Part shown: piece after piece, positions 16,033-24,374 of the stretch
How the letters are laid out: the number at the start of each line of letters is the position of its first letter
Numbering within the stretch: position 1 is the first letter of the stretch
DNA from: a virus
Length of the DNA stretch: 50,155 nt
Virus record (IMG/VR): IMGVR_UViG_3300021963_004660
Location: 1 to 50,155 of that record
Strand: one strand, 5' to 3'
Made by a program: the position numbers and the translations under genes
Notes under the pieces: generated by a model
Seen by the model: the letters and a program-made list of their open reading frames with translations, nothing else
Told to the model about the DNA's origin: nothing
Database searches by the model: none

Positions 16033-17510
16033 TTGACAATACAGTAGATTATACACCTGCAAATAGTAAAGATTCTTCCACAATTATTGGAGGAACCGCA
16101 GAGATATCAAAACTGAGTATCATAGTTAAAGGTGGTGCTGAGATTGTTTTGCGTGGGCAGTTTAGTAACATCACAATTGAAGAAGATATATTTGCATCAT
16201 CAATTGCTGGCACAATCACAATTGTCGATACCGCAGGCTTCTTAGAAAACTTTGAATTGCGTGGTGGTGAAATTATCAATTTAAAAGTTATTCGTCCAGA
16301 CACTGGCGACATTATTATTTGGCGTGAAGACCTTGTTGTTCATAAAATTAGCAAGTCTGAAGTTGACTTGATGAATTTACATTCAACCTATGATTTGTAT
16401 TTTGTTTCTCGCACACACGTAAGATCATTGAAGAAAAGTTTATTTAAAAGCTACTCTGGAATGACGTATGTTGATGCAGTAAAGAACATCTATGCAGAAA
16501 TGTCTGCAAACGATTTAATTATGGAAGACCCAAAACTGACGCTAACAAAGCCATTCATTTCTACTGGGCTTATGCCACACAAAGCAATCGACTTTCTTGC
16601 ACAGAGGTCTTGCGTTAAAAATAAATTTTATGTGTTCTTTGAAAGATTGATTCCGGTAACAGGAACAAAGTCTACAGGAGAAGCATTTGCAGGTTCTCAC
16701 TATTTTGGTAGCATTGAATCTTTAATCGAACAAGCAAAAAACGAAACTATAAAAACGATATATTTCTTACCCAAATTAGATTCTAAGACAGAGAATGGTT
16801 CTATCATTCGTACTCCAATATTCGAACGTGAAGAGAATTTCAATCACGTTCAAGCAATGTTACTAGGATTCTACAATACAACAATTACAACAATCGATCC
16901 TATTTCAAGAACACACTCTCAAAAGAAGTTCGGATATACAAACAAAGATAAATTAACTGATGATTTCTATGAGAATAAATTGATAGATGACTATAACATC
17001 TTTAGCACATACAATGACTTTGCTGGAGAGATACCAGGAAGAAAATTGATAGTATCTTCCGTTAATGATACCGGCGATAGAAGTGCATGGATGCCAAATC
17101 ACATCAACGGACAAGTATCTAAAAGTCTATTCAAAATCAAAGTTGAGATTCAAGGTGGAACGAATGACATTGGCGTTGGTAATATTGTAAACTTTTTTGT
17201 GCCGAGTCAAAGTGCAAGAGTTGGCGATGCTGGTAATCCATTTCCGCCTTCAGATGACATTCACTCTGGAAGATATCTAGTGACTGGTGTGGATCATAGA
17301 TTGCGTGATGGTGAGTATATCAAAACTTTATATTTAAGTAGAGGCTCTTCACCAATCGATCAAAATCAGTTGTATAATAAAAATGATACAATTGATTTTG
17401 CACAAACACCAGATACAATTAAAAAATCATTAGGCGATTTAAGATTTGCAGAAGACTTAGACAACTCTAGCATAGTTGCAAATTGGAGAACAAATAGGAT
17501 ACCAACATGA
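16029..17510 (+). CDS. 27: Baseplate hub protein, gp27-like
   Basis: A 493-aa protein resembling tail-hub proteins. Seen: beta-rich N-terminus with LRGQFSNITIEEDIFASSIA and GTITIVD, the usual first hub barrel; HSTYDLYFVSR; a segment GLMPHKAIDFLAQRSC like the lateral domain of gp27-type hubs; and GVDHRLRDGEYIKTLYLSR near the C-terminus. T4 gp27 is 391 aa and forms the trimer that holds gp5. A short gp5 is encoded three genes later, and gp53 precedes it. Name based on fold pattern and position rather than close identity. Confidence 0.65.
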   Translation: MIDNTVDYTPANSKDSSTIIGGTAEISKLSIIVKGGAEIVLRGQFSNITIEEDIFASSIAGTITIVDTAGFLENFELRGGEIINLKVIRPDTGDIIIWREDLVVHKISKSEVDLMNLHSTYDLYFVSRTHVRSLKKSLFKSYSGMTYVDAVKNIYAEMSANDLIMEDPKLTLTKPFISTGLMPHKAIDFLAQRSCVKNKFYVFFERLIPVTGTKSTGEAFAGSHYFGSIESLIEQAKNETIKTIYFLPKLDSKTENGSIIRTPIFEREENFNHVQAMLLGFYNTTITTIDPISRTHSQKKFGYTNKDKLTDDFYENKLIDDYNIFSTYNDFAGEIPGRKLIVSSVNDTGDRSAWMPNHINGQVSKSLFKIKVEIQGGTNDIGVGNIVNFFVPSQSARVGDAGNPFPPSDDIHSGRYLVTGVDHRLRDGEYIKTLYLSRGSSPIDQNQLYNKNDTIDFAQTPDTIKKSLGDLRFAEDLDNSSIVANWRTNRIPT

Positions 17511-18460
17511 CAAGACTTAATTTTTCAGAGTATGTAGAATTAAAAGACTACAAAGCATATGAACTTGTGGAGAAACAAATTCTCTACAACAATGGCGCAA
17601 AGTATGGACAGATTGTGTTTCTTGCTGGTGGTGCAGGTTCAGGTAAAGGATTTGCAATTCAACATTTTATGCAAGGGTCTGAGTTTAAAATACGTGACGT
17701 TGACGAATTAAAGATTGCATTTCAAAAGTTAGATGCACTTGGTAAATTTACGACTCAGGACTTAATTGACAAATACGGCGATAAAATTTCTGAGAGAGAT
17801 AAAGACCTCATCAAAAAAGAATTGACTGACAAGAATCTAAAGATGAATCAGTTGGACTTAAAAACTCCAACACACGTTTACATATTACACGTTCTTGTTC
17901 GTGCAACTGACGTAAAAAATAAAACACTAGACTTGATGCTTGCTGGCGCTGAAAAAGGTCAATTACCGAATCTCATTTTCGATAGCACATTCAAAGAAGT
18001 TTCAGACATGACAGATGTTCTACCAAAGTTGTTTGATGCTGGATATGAACCAAAGAACATTCACGTATCTTGGGTTCTAACTAATTATCAGATTGCAATC
18101 AAGAACAACAAATCAAGAGCAAGAGTTGTGCCAGAAGACATTCTGCTTGCTACTCATGCTGGTGCGGCACAGACTGTATATAACTTAGTGACAACATCTA
18201 TGCCACCATCAGTACAAGGCGGTGTTTATGTCATTCTAAATAATCCAGAGAATACAATTTTCATTATTGACCCAAAAACAAATAAGCCATATAGAGACAA
18301 AAAAGGTAATCCTGTGATTAAAGATTTTAAGTATTTGACACTTAAAGAACCAGGAAAATCAGCCAAGACAGAACTTGATGTAAAAAAACAATTACTGACA
18401 TGGATAAGAGACAATGTTCCTCCAGGTTCAGTAGACACATCAGAATTGGATAAACTATGA
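17507..18460 (+). CDS. Zeta-toxin/kinase-like P-loop protein
   Basis: A 317-aa protein with a Walker A motif VFLAGGAGSGKG (37-48; K47), followed by FEIRDVDELK-like IRDVDELKIAF, the acidic residue position used by zeta toxins and small-molecule kinases, and later NLIFDSTFKEVSDM and HVSWVLTNYQIAIKNNKSRA, resembling the 'V-x-x-N-xx-R' region of zeta kinases. Known: zeta proteins phosphorylate UDP-GlcNAc or act as nucleotide kinases. It is overlapped by ATGA with the hub gene before and the 77-aa gene after, so it is expressed with baseplate genes. Structural, kinase or toxin roles are all open. Confidence 0.6.
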   Translation: MTRLNFSEYVELKDYKAYELVEKQILYNNGAKYGQIVFLAGGAGSGKGFAIQHFMQGSEFKIRDVDELKIAFQKLDALGKFTTQDLIDKYGDKISERDKDLIKKELTDKNLKMNQLDLKTPTHVYILHVLVRATDVKNKTLDLMLAGAEKGQLPNLIFDSTFKEVSDMTDVLPKLFDAGYEPKNIHVSWVLTNYQIAIKNNKSRARVVPEDILLATHAGAAQTVYNLVTTSMPPSVQGGVYVILNNPENTIFIIDPKTNKPYRDKKGNPVIKDFKYLTLKEPGKSAKTELDVKKQLLTWIRDNVPPGSVDTSELDKL

Positions 18461-18690
18461 AAAAATTTAAAGAGTTTATTCAAGGAACTGCACTCTCGAC
18501 TGAAGAGTGGGAAGAAGAAGTTTTTGGTCCAGAATTGATTGAAACACTCAAACAAGTAGATGGCAGATGGGCTTTAGTTTCTAAGAAGACAGGCAAACCT
18601 TTACGCTACTATAAAGGCGAAGGCAAACCTTCAGACGAATGGGTTGCTCAACAAGAAAAAGAAATTCAGTACTTTAAGCATATGGGATAA
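18457..18690 (+). CDS. Small conserved phage protein (77 aa)
   Basis: A 77-aa protein with an acidic helix (LSTEEWEEEVFGPELIETL) and a distinct C-terminal block WALVSKKTGKPLRYYKGEGK then PSDEWVAQQEKEIQYFKHMG. The 'VSKK-G-K-L-Y-G-KPS-E-VQYFKH' pattern looks familiar from the ends of other phage proteins, but I cannot assign a function. It is coupled by ATGA to the kinase-like gene and followed at once by the gp5-like gene. Confidence 0.6.
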   Translation: MKKFKEFIQGTALSTEEWEEEVFGPELIETLKQVDGRWALVSKKTGKPLRYYKGEGKPSDEWVAQQEKEIQYFKHMG

Positions 18691-18693
18691 TTG

Positions 18694-19266
18694 ATGAGAA
18701 ACTTTATAGGGCATGACGGGTTTATTTGGTGGATTGGAGTTGTCGAAGATATCGATGACCCGTTGACTTTGGGTCGATGCAAAGTAAGATGCTTTGGATA
18801 TCACCCGCCGAAGAATACACAATTAGTTCCGACTTCAGATTTACCTTGGGCGCTTTCAATACATCCATTAAATACACCAAATCTTTATGGCACACCTAAA
18901 GTTGGTGATTGGGTGTTCGGTTTCTTTTTAGATTCAACTACAGCACAAGAACCTGCGATTCTAGGATATCTTCCTGCAATACCTCAGGCGGCTGCCGAAT
19001 ACTTTGGTGAGCCACCAAATCTAACACGTAGCTTTTCTATTGTAAATGATAAAAGTGCTATTGTTTGGGGTGCAACAAGCAATACTACAATTAGTACAGA
19101 TAGCACTCTGAAACTTAATGGAAATGAAAACTTAGTGTTTTCTGATAAGAACAATGAAATAACTCTTGCAAAACTATTAGAAAGAATCGTAGCACTCGAA
19201 GAGAAAGATAAAGAGCAAGATATCGCAATTGCTGTAGCGGCTACCTTACCGGAGCCTACTACGTAA
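18694..19266 (+). CDS. 5: Baseplate hub spike, gp5 OB-domain only
   Basis: A 190-aa protein from ATG 18694 (an in-frame TTG at 18691 is also possible). Seen: the gp5 N-terminal OB fold, FIGHDGFIWWIGVVEDIDDP then LTLGRCKVRCFGYHPP, LPWALSIHPL and KVGDWVFGFFLD. T4 gp5 (575 aa) continues with a lysozyme domain and a long beta-helix needle; here only a short region with TTISTDSTLKLNGNENLVF (needle-like beta repeats) and a final coiled-coil-like helix (KLLERIVALEEKDKEQ) follow. So it has no lysozyme. The hub role with gp27 is inferred; wall digestion must come from elsewhere. Confidence 0.82.
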   Translation: MRNFIGHDGFIWWIGVVEDIDDPLTLGRCKVRCFGYHPPKNTQLVPTSDLPWALSIHPLNTPNLYGTPKVGDWVFGFFLDSTTAQEPAILGYLPAIPQAAAEYFGEPPNLTRSFSIVNDKSAIVWGATSNTTISTDSTLKLNGNENLVFSDKNNEITLAKLLERIVALEEKDKEQDIAIAVAATLPEPTT

Positions 19267-19335
19267 TATCATAGGCTACACAGTTAATGTAACATACTGT
19301 CAAGTCTTTTGTCAACTTTTATAAGGATTATTACC

Positions 19336-19521
19336 ATGACAAACCATGAAAATTTAGTAAATTTATTTGAAACATATGTTGCTGAGAACGACAAATTTCA
19401 AAACAAGGGCAATAAAGCCGCAGGTACACGTGCAAGAAAAGCACTAGCAGAATTCACAAAAGCCGCAAAAGAGCGAAGAAAAGAAATTCAAGACTCTAAA
19501 ACGGCAGAACAAACCGCATAA
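19336..19521 (+). CDS. Histone H1-like (Hc1-type) small DNA-binding protein
   Basis: A 61-aa, Lys/Ala-rich helical protein: LVNLFETYVAENDKFQNKGN then KAAGTRARKALAEFTKAAKE and RRKEIQ. The 'KGNKAA-x-R-x-RK-x-L-x-x-x-x-K-x-x-x-x-x-R-K-E' pattern is that of chlamydial Hc1-like proteins. ATG 19336 is preferred to an upstream in-frame start at 19309 because AAGGA lies just before it. It sits between gp5-like and gp25. Likely binds or condenses DNA, or a virion component; role unknown. Confidence 0.65.
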   Translation: MTNHENLVNLFETYVAENDKFQNKGNKAAGTRARKALAEFTKAAKERRKEIQDSKTAEQTA

Positions 19522-19524
19522 ATA
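19517..19524 (+). promoter_or_regulatory. Late-promoter-like motif CATAAATA (at stop codon)
   Basis: CATAAATA is formed partly by the Hc1-like stop codon (GCA TAA ATA) and lies only 11 nt before gp25, giving almost no leader. It may be a genuine late promoter or a by-product of the stop context. Confidence 0.35.
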
Positions 19525-19534
19525 AAAGAAAAAA

Positions 19535-19915
19535 ATGGCTACCATATTCTTTAAAGACTTACCGCTAGATTTCACGCCACATCCAGTTTCTGGTGATGTT
19601 AGACCCATCACAAACGAAACTGCGATTAAGCGTTCTTTGTCTAATTTAATTAAGACGAAAAGAGGAACACGTCCGTTCTATCCAGAATATGGTACAACTA
19701 TTTCAAATTACTTATTCGAAAACGATAGTGTATTCACACGACATAACATCAAACAAGAATTGACTGAAACAATTGCTAGATTCGAACCTAGAGTTTCTGT
19801 TAAGAATATTCTTATTGAGAATGATGACTATGGTATAAAAATCAAGATAGACTATGTGATTTTAAATATCGGAAGATCGTCTTCATTAATAACAACAATT
19901 GCAAGGACGGCATAA
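19535..19915 (+). CDS. 25: Baseplate wedge protein gp25
   Basis: A 126-aa protein of the GPW/gp25 family. Seen: FFKDLPLDFTPHPVSGDVRP, NETAIKRSLSNLIKT, and the hallmark RGTRPFYPEYG followed by ISNYLFEN; then IKQELTETIARFEPRV and NILIENDDYGIKIKIDYVI. T4 gp25 (132 aa) is a lysozyme-like-named but non-enzymatic wedge protein that contacts the sheath and starts sheath contraction. It overlaps gp6 by TAATG, the conserved gp25-gp6 order. Confidence 0.95.
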   Translation: MATIFFKDLPLDFTPHPVSGDVRPITNETAIKRSLSNLIKTKRGTRPFYPEYGTTISNYLFENDSVFTRHNIKQELTETIARFEPRVSVKNILIENDDYGIKIKIDYVILNIGRSSSLITTIARTA

Positions 19916-21732
19916 TGGCCTCAGACAATAATTTAAAAGTAGATGAGTTAGATTTTACGGGAATCAAAGCAAATTTTGTAAACTATCTGAAAGCGCAAGA
20001 CGAATTCAGAGATTACAATTTTGATGGTGCGGGTCTCTCTGTTTTATTGGACTTATTAGCATATAACACATACTACAATTCTTTCTATCTGAACATGGTT
20101 GCATCGGAGGCTTTTCTTTCGACTGCACAAAAAAGAAATTCTATTATCAACCTTGCAAAATCGTTGAATTATACTCCAAGGTCTAAGACTGCCGCATCTA
20201 TCACGGGAACATTAGCATTGACAGTAACTGGTGCGCCATCTACAGTTACTATTCCTGCATATACAGAATTCACAGGTTCTGTTGATGGTAAGTCATATGT
20301 ATTTTTAAATACGTCAGCAGTTACTGTAGCAAACAGTTCTGGAACATATTCTTCTACAGTTACACTTAAAGAAGGTACTTTTCTATCTAGACGCTATACT
20401 GTTAATACGGCAGATTTACAACAAAGATTTTTGATTCCTAACGCAAATATCGACACAACAACTCTTGTTGTTAAAGTTATAAATTCGTCTACCGATAGCA
20501 CGACTAGAACGTTTGTTCAATCTGAAAATCTTGTTGAGATTACAGAAACATCTCAAATTTATTTCTTAGAAGAAACTGAAGACGGACAATACGAAATTAA
20601 ATTCGGAGATGATAGATTTGGTGTTGCACTTGATAACGGCAACATTGTTGTTTTCGAATTTCTAATTACATCAGGCGCAGATGCAAATGATATTCAAACA
20701 TTGTCGTATGCTGGCTCTATCGCTGGTGTAACAGCCGCAACGTTTACTGCAACTGATCCTGCATCTGGTGGCGCCGAGAGAGAATCTACAACAAAAATTA
20801 AATTTAACGCACCAAGATCATACGAAGCACAAAATCGTGCAGTTACTGCCGAAGATTACAAAGCGTTATTGTTGAAACAAACAAACGTTGATTCGGTTTC
20901 AGTTTGGGGTGGAGAAGACAATGATCCACCAGTTTATGGAAAAGTTTTTATTGCAATCAAGCCTACTGTTGGTGAAGTGCTAACTGCGACAGAAAAAAAT
21001 AACTTGATTCAAAGTATAATTAAACCAAAGAAGATATTGACAGTTGCAACAGAAATTGTCGATCCTGAATATTTGTATTTGTTGGTTGATGTTACTGTTA
21101 AGTATGATTCTGATAAGACAAGTGCGTCAATAGCTAGTCTTAAGGCTTTGGTTACAGATATAATTTCAACATACAATACCGATGAAATTAATCAATTCTC
21201 AAAGTATTTTAGATACTCTAAATTATCACGTTTGATTGACGTTAGCGAACGTTCAATTTTAAACAGCATTTTGACTTTAAGAATGAGAAAAGAAGTTGAC
21301 ATTCAATTGAATACGCCAACAAAGTATACAATTGGATTTTCTAACCCAATCGACTCTACAACAAACGGCAGACCATCATCTCATCCATATGGAATTGGCA
21401 ACAAAGTCACCTCCAATGCATTTTCTTATCAGGGGTTTGATAATTGTTACCTCGAAGAAAACAATGGAATTATGAGAATATATAGAGCAACAACAACAGA
21501 AAATCTTGCAGTACAAATTAATGCTGGCACTTTAAATTACGTTACTGGAGAAATCGTGTTAAATAGTTTTGCGCCTACATCATTTGCTGACGGTGGTAAC
21601 ACACTTAAGCTAACTGCATATCCAGCAGAAAAAGATATTCTTCCTTTAAGAAATCAGATTCTAAGCATTCGTGATGCGGATATAACAGTAACGATGGTAG
21701 ATGACAAATCAATCAGTTTAGTAAATAGATAA
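19915..21732 (+). CDS. 6: Baseplate wedge protein gp6
   Basis: A 605-aa J-like wedge protein (T4 gp6: 660 aa), forming the inner baseplate ring. Seen: FRDYNFDGAGLSVLLDLLAY near residue 40, the family signature, followed by YNSFYLNMVASEAFLSTAQK; a beta-rich middle; the block APRSYEAQNRAVTAEDYKAL with SVSVWGGEDNDPPVYGKVFI, typical of the J/gp6 core; and LSRLIDVSERSILNSILTLR near the C-terminal region. It is directly coupled to gp25 and followed two nt later by the gp7-like gene. Confidence 0.93.
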   Translation: MASDNNLKVDELDFTGIKANFVNYLKAQDEFRDYNFDGAGLSVLLDLLAYNTYYNSFYLNMVASEAFLSTAQKRNSIINLAKSLNYTPRSKTAASITGTLALTVTGAPSTVTIPAYTEFTGSVDGKSYVFLNTSAVTVANSSGTYSSTVTLKEGTFLSRRYTVNTADLQQRFLIPNANIDTTTLVVKVINSSTDSTTRTFVQSENLVEITETSQIYFLEETEDGQYEIKFGDDRFGVALDNGNIVVFEFLITSGADANDIQTLSYAGSIAGVTAATFTATDPASGGAERESTTKIKFNAPRSYEAQNRAVTAEDYKALLLKQTNVDSVSVWGGEDNDPPVYGKVFIAIKPTVGEVLTATEKNNLIQSIIKPKKILTVATEIVDPEYLYLLVDVTVKYDSDKTSASIASLKALVTDIISTYNTDEINQFSKYFRYSKLSRLIDVSERSILNSILTLRMRKEVDIQLNTPTKYTIGFSNPIDSTTNGRPSSHPYGIGNKVTSNAFSYQGFDNCYLEENNGIMRIYRATTTENLAVQINAGTLNYVTGEIVLNSFAPTSFADGGNTLKLTAYPAEKDILPLRNQILSIRDADITVTMVDDKSISLVNR

Positions 21733-21733
21733 A

Positions 21734-24310
21734 ATGAGTGAAACTTTCTTTCAACCTTCATTGAGTGTAGACAGTCTCGTATCTGGAGACTTAGCACAAG
21801 ACTCAGAAAGATTTTTACTTTTTCTGAAAGCATACTATGAATGGCTTCAGACTACAACAATAACGATAGAAAATGTGTCGGGCACATTTGTGCGTGATGA
21901 AGAAATTGTCGGAGAAAATGGTGCTACTGCTACTGTCAAACAAGTTAGCACAGGAACTTTAGTTGTTAAGACTACGACTAAGAAACCATTCAACTTAACT
22001 GAAACTCTTACAGGTCAAACATCTGATGCTACTGCTACAATCAAAGTAGTTAAAGATAACGTAGTCAGAAAAACTGGTAAAATTTTAGATTACAGAAACA
22101 TTGAATATTCTGTAGACAAATACATTGATTATCTGAAAGACGAATTGTTTACGTCTATTCCGATGACAATGTATTCCGACAAGAGACTTGTTGCTTTAAA
22201 GTTTAAAGATTTCTTTGAATCTAAGAGTAATGAAGACTCTTACAAATTCTTATTCAAACTTCTGTATAATGAAGATATCAACCTGTACTATCCAGGCGAA
22301 GATTTACTGCGTGTTTCTGATGGTGATTTTGAAAAGACTCAAATTATTCGTGCTGTCGTAACTGATGATATTTTTGATTTCTTAAACAAAACGATTAGTG
22401 GTGGAACTAGTGGAGCACTAGGTAACGTTGTTGACATTAAACGTTATGTGATTGGTTCGATTGATGTTGCTGAGATGACACTAAAACTTGTTAGTGGAAC
22501 TTTTCAAGCAGGCGAAACTATTACAGATATCACAGACGAAACGCTGACAACAACATCGTATGGTATGGTAACTGGATTTACCATTAACGATGCTGGTTCT
22601 GGATATCAAGTTGGTGATGCAATTGCGTTTACTGGAGATGGTGCGGCAGTTGAAGCTGTAGTTTCTTCTATCAAACAATCTCCAATTACTGCAATTAACT
22701 ATAACACAAAAGGCTACGGGTATAGACTCGGAACTGAAGCCTCCGTTGTTAATACTGGAACTGGTGGTTCTGGATTGATCGTTCGTGTTACTGAAATTGC
22801 AAACACATACTCGGTAACGTCAGGCGCAAATACCTATACTGTAGGTGAAGCATCACGTGTTCAAATTATCAATCGTGGTAGCAGTTATTATAAAAAGCCT
22901 GTCATAACATTAGTTGATGATGTTATTGCATCTATTGGTATGTTATCTGAGAATTTAATCACTATTGTTAGTGGTGGTTCTAACTATGGCGTAGGTAACA
23001 CAATCACATTTACTGGTGGTTCTGGTGCGAATGCAACTGGTATTGTTGCATCTGTTACTGAAGGAACAACATACAATTTGTTATTTGAAGATGGTGACAA
23101 AGTTATAAGTGAAACAGGAAAAGATGTTGTCAAGAACGAAGATTGGGTTTCAATTGGTCCTATTGCACGAATTGAATTGACAAATTATGGTACTGGATAC
23201 ACTAGCACAACTTTACCTACAAGCGTAGTTGTCACATCTACGACAGGCTCTAGCGCAAATCTCATTGTTACAGGAATTCAAGGTTCTAGTGCAAACGTCA
23301 CTATCGATGAGATCAACAATGCGACTGGTATTGGTTCTATTCGTGCGATTGAACTTAAAAACTTTGGCGTAAACTATACTTCAGCAAATGCAGATTTGAC
23401 TGCCATTGGTGATGGTAACGCTAACGTTAGCGTGACTGTATCTGGTCTTGGCGTCAAAGAAGGTAATTGGGTTACCGATGATGGTAAAATTGATTATAAG
23501 AAAATTCAAGACTCGTACTACTATCAAGATTTCTCGTATGTAGTTCGAAGCGGTTTAGTGTTTACTAAGTATAGAGACACAATTAAAAACATTATTCACC
23601 CTGCTGGATTGCAATCGTTTGGTGAGATTTTGATTCAAACTGTGATTGATGTTGCGCCTATTATTAGTAGTGCTGTTGAAACGTTGACAAATATCAACGA
23701 ATATATTTTGTACATTCTTTCAGAATTCAATGTTTCTGCTAGTTATGCACAATCTGAGTATGTTCGCTACATTAATGCTGTTGCCAATACAAGTTCAACA
23801 CTACTCACGAATAGAGAAGTTAAAGTAGAAATTGCTCCTAGCACATTAGACTCAATATCTACGTTCAATAGAAATTTTGTAATTAGACAAGAGATTCCGT
23901 TTGATGTTTCGCATGATATTCCAGTTCATCAATACACGCTAAATATTCCGCCATCAAGTTTTGCGGCATACGCTACAGAATATGGAAACTTGGTTATCGG
24001 TAATTATGCAAATACGTTAATTTCTGACTGGCAGTCTTTTTCATTCGATTCATTCTTTACTTCCGATCCACAATCGAGAAGTGAGTACGTTAAGAACGTT
24101 AAAATCACAGGAACAGTAACATTCTCAGGAAATACTGTGATTGGAACAGGAACAAACTTCTCAAGCAATTTCTCCGTCAATGATTCGATTATCGTTAACG
24201 ATGAGAAATTTATTGTTAAGAGTGTTGCAAATTCGACATATCTAGAGGTAAACGTAAATCCTGTCGGTTCTTATACGAATGTTTCCGCATATAAACAGCA
24301 AGCGGCGTAA
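21734..24310 (+). CDS. 7: Baseplate wedge protein, gp7-like
   Basis: An 858-aa virion protein. The N-terminus has ERFLLFLKAYYEWLQ and later DYLKDELFTSIPMTMYSDKR, LVALKFKDFFESKSNEDSYK and FLFKLLYNEDINLYYPGEDL. The middle (about residues 275-575) is a beta region of repeats of the type GSGYQVGDAIAFTGDG, GGSNYGVGNTITFTGG and YGTGYTSTT. The C-terminus has KNIIHPAGLQSFGEILIQTV and ends with a GTVTFSGNTVIGTGTNFSS module that also occurs in the gp10-like and sheath proteins. Gene order 25-6-7-8 as in T4 supports gp7, the wedge initiator, although direct similarity to T4 gp7 (1032 aa) is not visible to me. Confidence 0.7.
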   Translation: MSETFFQPSLSVDSLVSGDLAQDSERFLLFLKAYYEWLQTTTITIENVSGTFVRDEEIVGENGATATVKQVSTGTLVVKTTTKKPFNLTETLTGQTSDATATIKVVKDNVVRKTGKILDYRNIEYSVDKYIDYLKDELFTSIPMTMYSDKRLVALKFKDFFESKSNEDSYKFLFKLLYNEDINLYYPGEDLLRVSDGDFEKTQIIRAVVTDDIFDFLNKTISGGTSGALGNVVDIKRYVIGSIDVAEMTLKLVSGTFQAGETITDITDETLTTTSYGMVTGFTINDAGSGYQVGDAIAFTGDGAAVEAVVSSIKQSPITAINYNTKGYGYRLGTEASVVNTGTGGSGLIVRVTEIANTYSVTSGANTYTVGEASRVQIINRGSSYYKKPVITLVDDVIASIGMLSENLITIVSGGSNYGVGNTITFTGGSGANATGIVASVTEGTTYNLLFEDGDKVISETGKDVVKNEDWVSIGPIARIELTNYGTGYTSTTLPTSVVVTSTTGSSANLIVTGIQGSSANVTIDEINNATGIGSIRAIELKNFGVNYTSANADLTAIGDGNANVSVTVSGLGVKEGNWVTDDGKIDYKKIQDSYYYQDFSYVVRSGLVFTKYRDTIKNIIHPAGLQSFGEILIQTVIDVAPIISSAVETLTNINEYILYILSEFNVSASYAQSEYVRYINAVANTSSTLLTNREVKVEIAPSTLDSISTFNRNFVIRQEIPFDVSHDIPVHQYTLNIPPSSFAAYATEYGNLVIGNYANTLISDWQSFSFDSFFTSDPQSRSEYVKNVKITGTVTFSGNTVIGTGTNFSSNFSVNDSIIVNDEKFIVKSVANSTYLEVNVNPVGSYTNVSAYKQQAA
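24110..24295 (+). repeat. Shared beta module, copy in gp7-like
   Basis: About 62 residues beginning GTVTFSGNTVIGTGTNFSS and continuing NDSIIVNDEKFIVKSV. Same pattern as modules in the gp10-like protein and the sheath: G-V-G-G-T-x-F then a VGD-I strand, then a V-x-x-x-x-T-x-L-x-V strand. Confidence 0.6.
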
Positions 24311-24317
24311 AAAAAAT

Positions 24318-24325
24318 TATAAATA
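24318..24325 (+). promoter_or_regulatory. Late promoter TATAAATA
   Basis: Exact T4 late consensus TATAAATA in the 64-nt gap before gp8, about 50 nt upstream of its start. AAAGGGA serves as RBS. Confidence 0.7.
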
Positions 24326-24374
24326 ATACAGTTAAAAATAGTTTCAACGAACAAATTTCAGTAAAGGGAAAAAC

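Noticed and set aside
18691-18693. TTG start for the gp5-like gene
   Set aside because: An ATG follows directly, and MRNFIGHDGF is the more usual start; the difference is one residue.
19267-19335. Possible hairpin or terminator after the gp5-like gene
   Set aside because: Only 4-bp complementary pieces (GTTA/TAAC) are present with no T-run; nothing convincing beyond the RBS of the Hc1-like gene.
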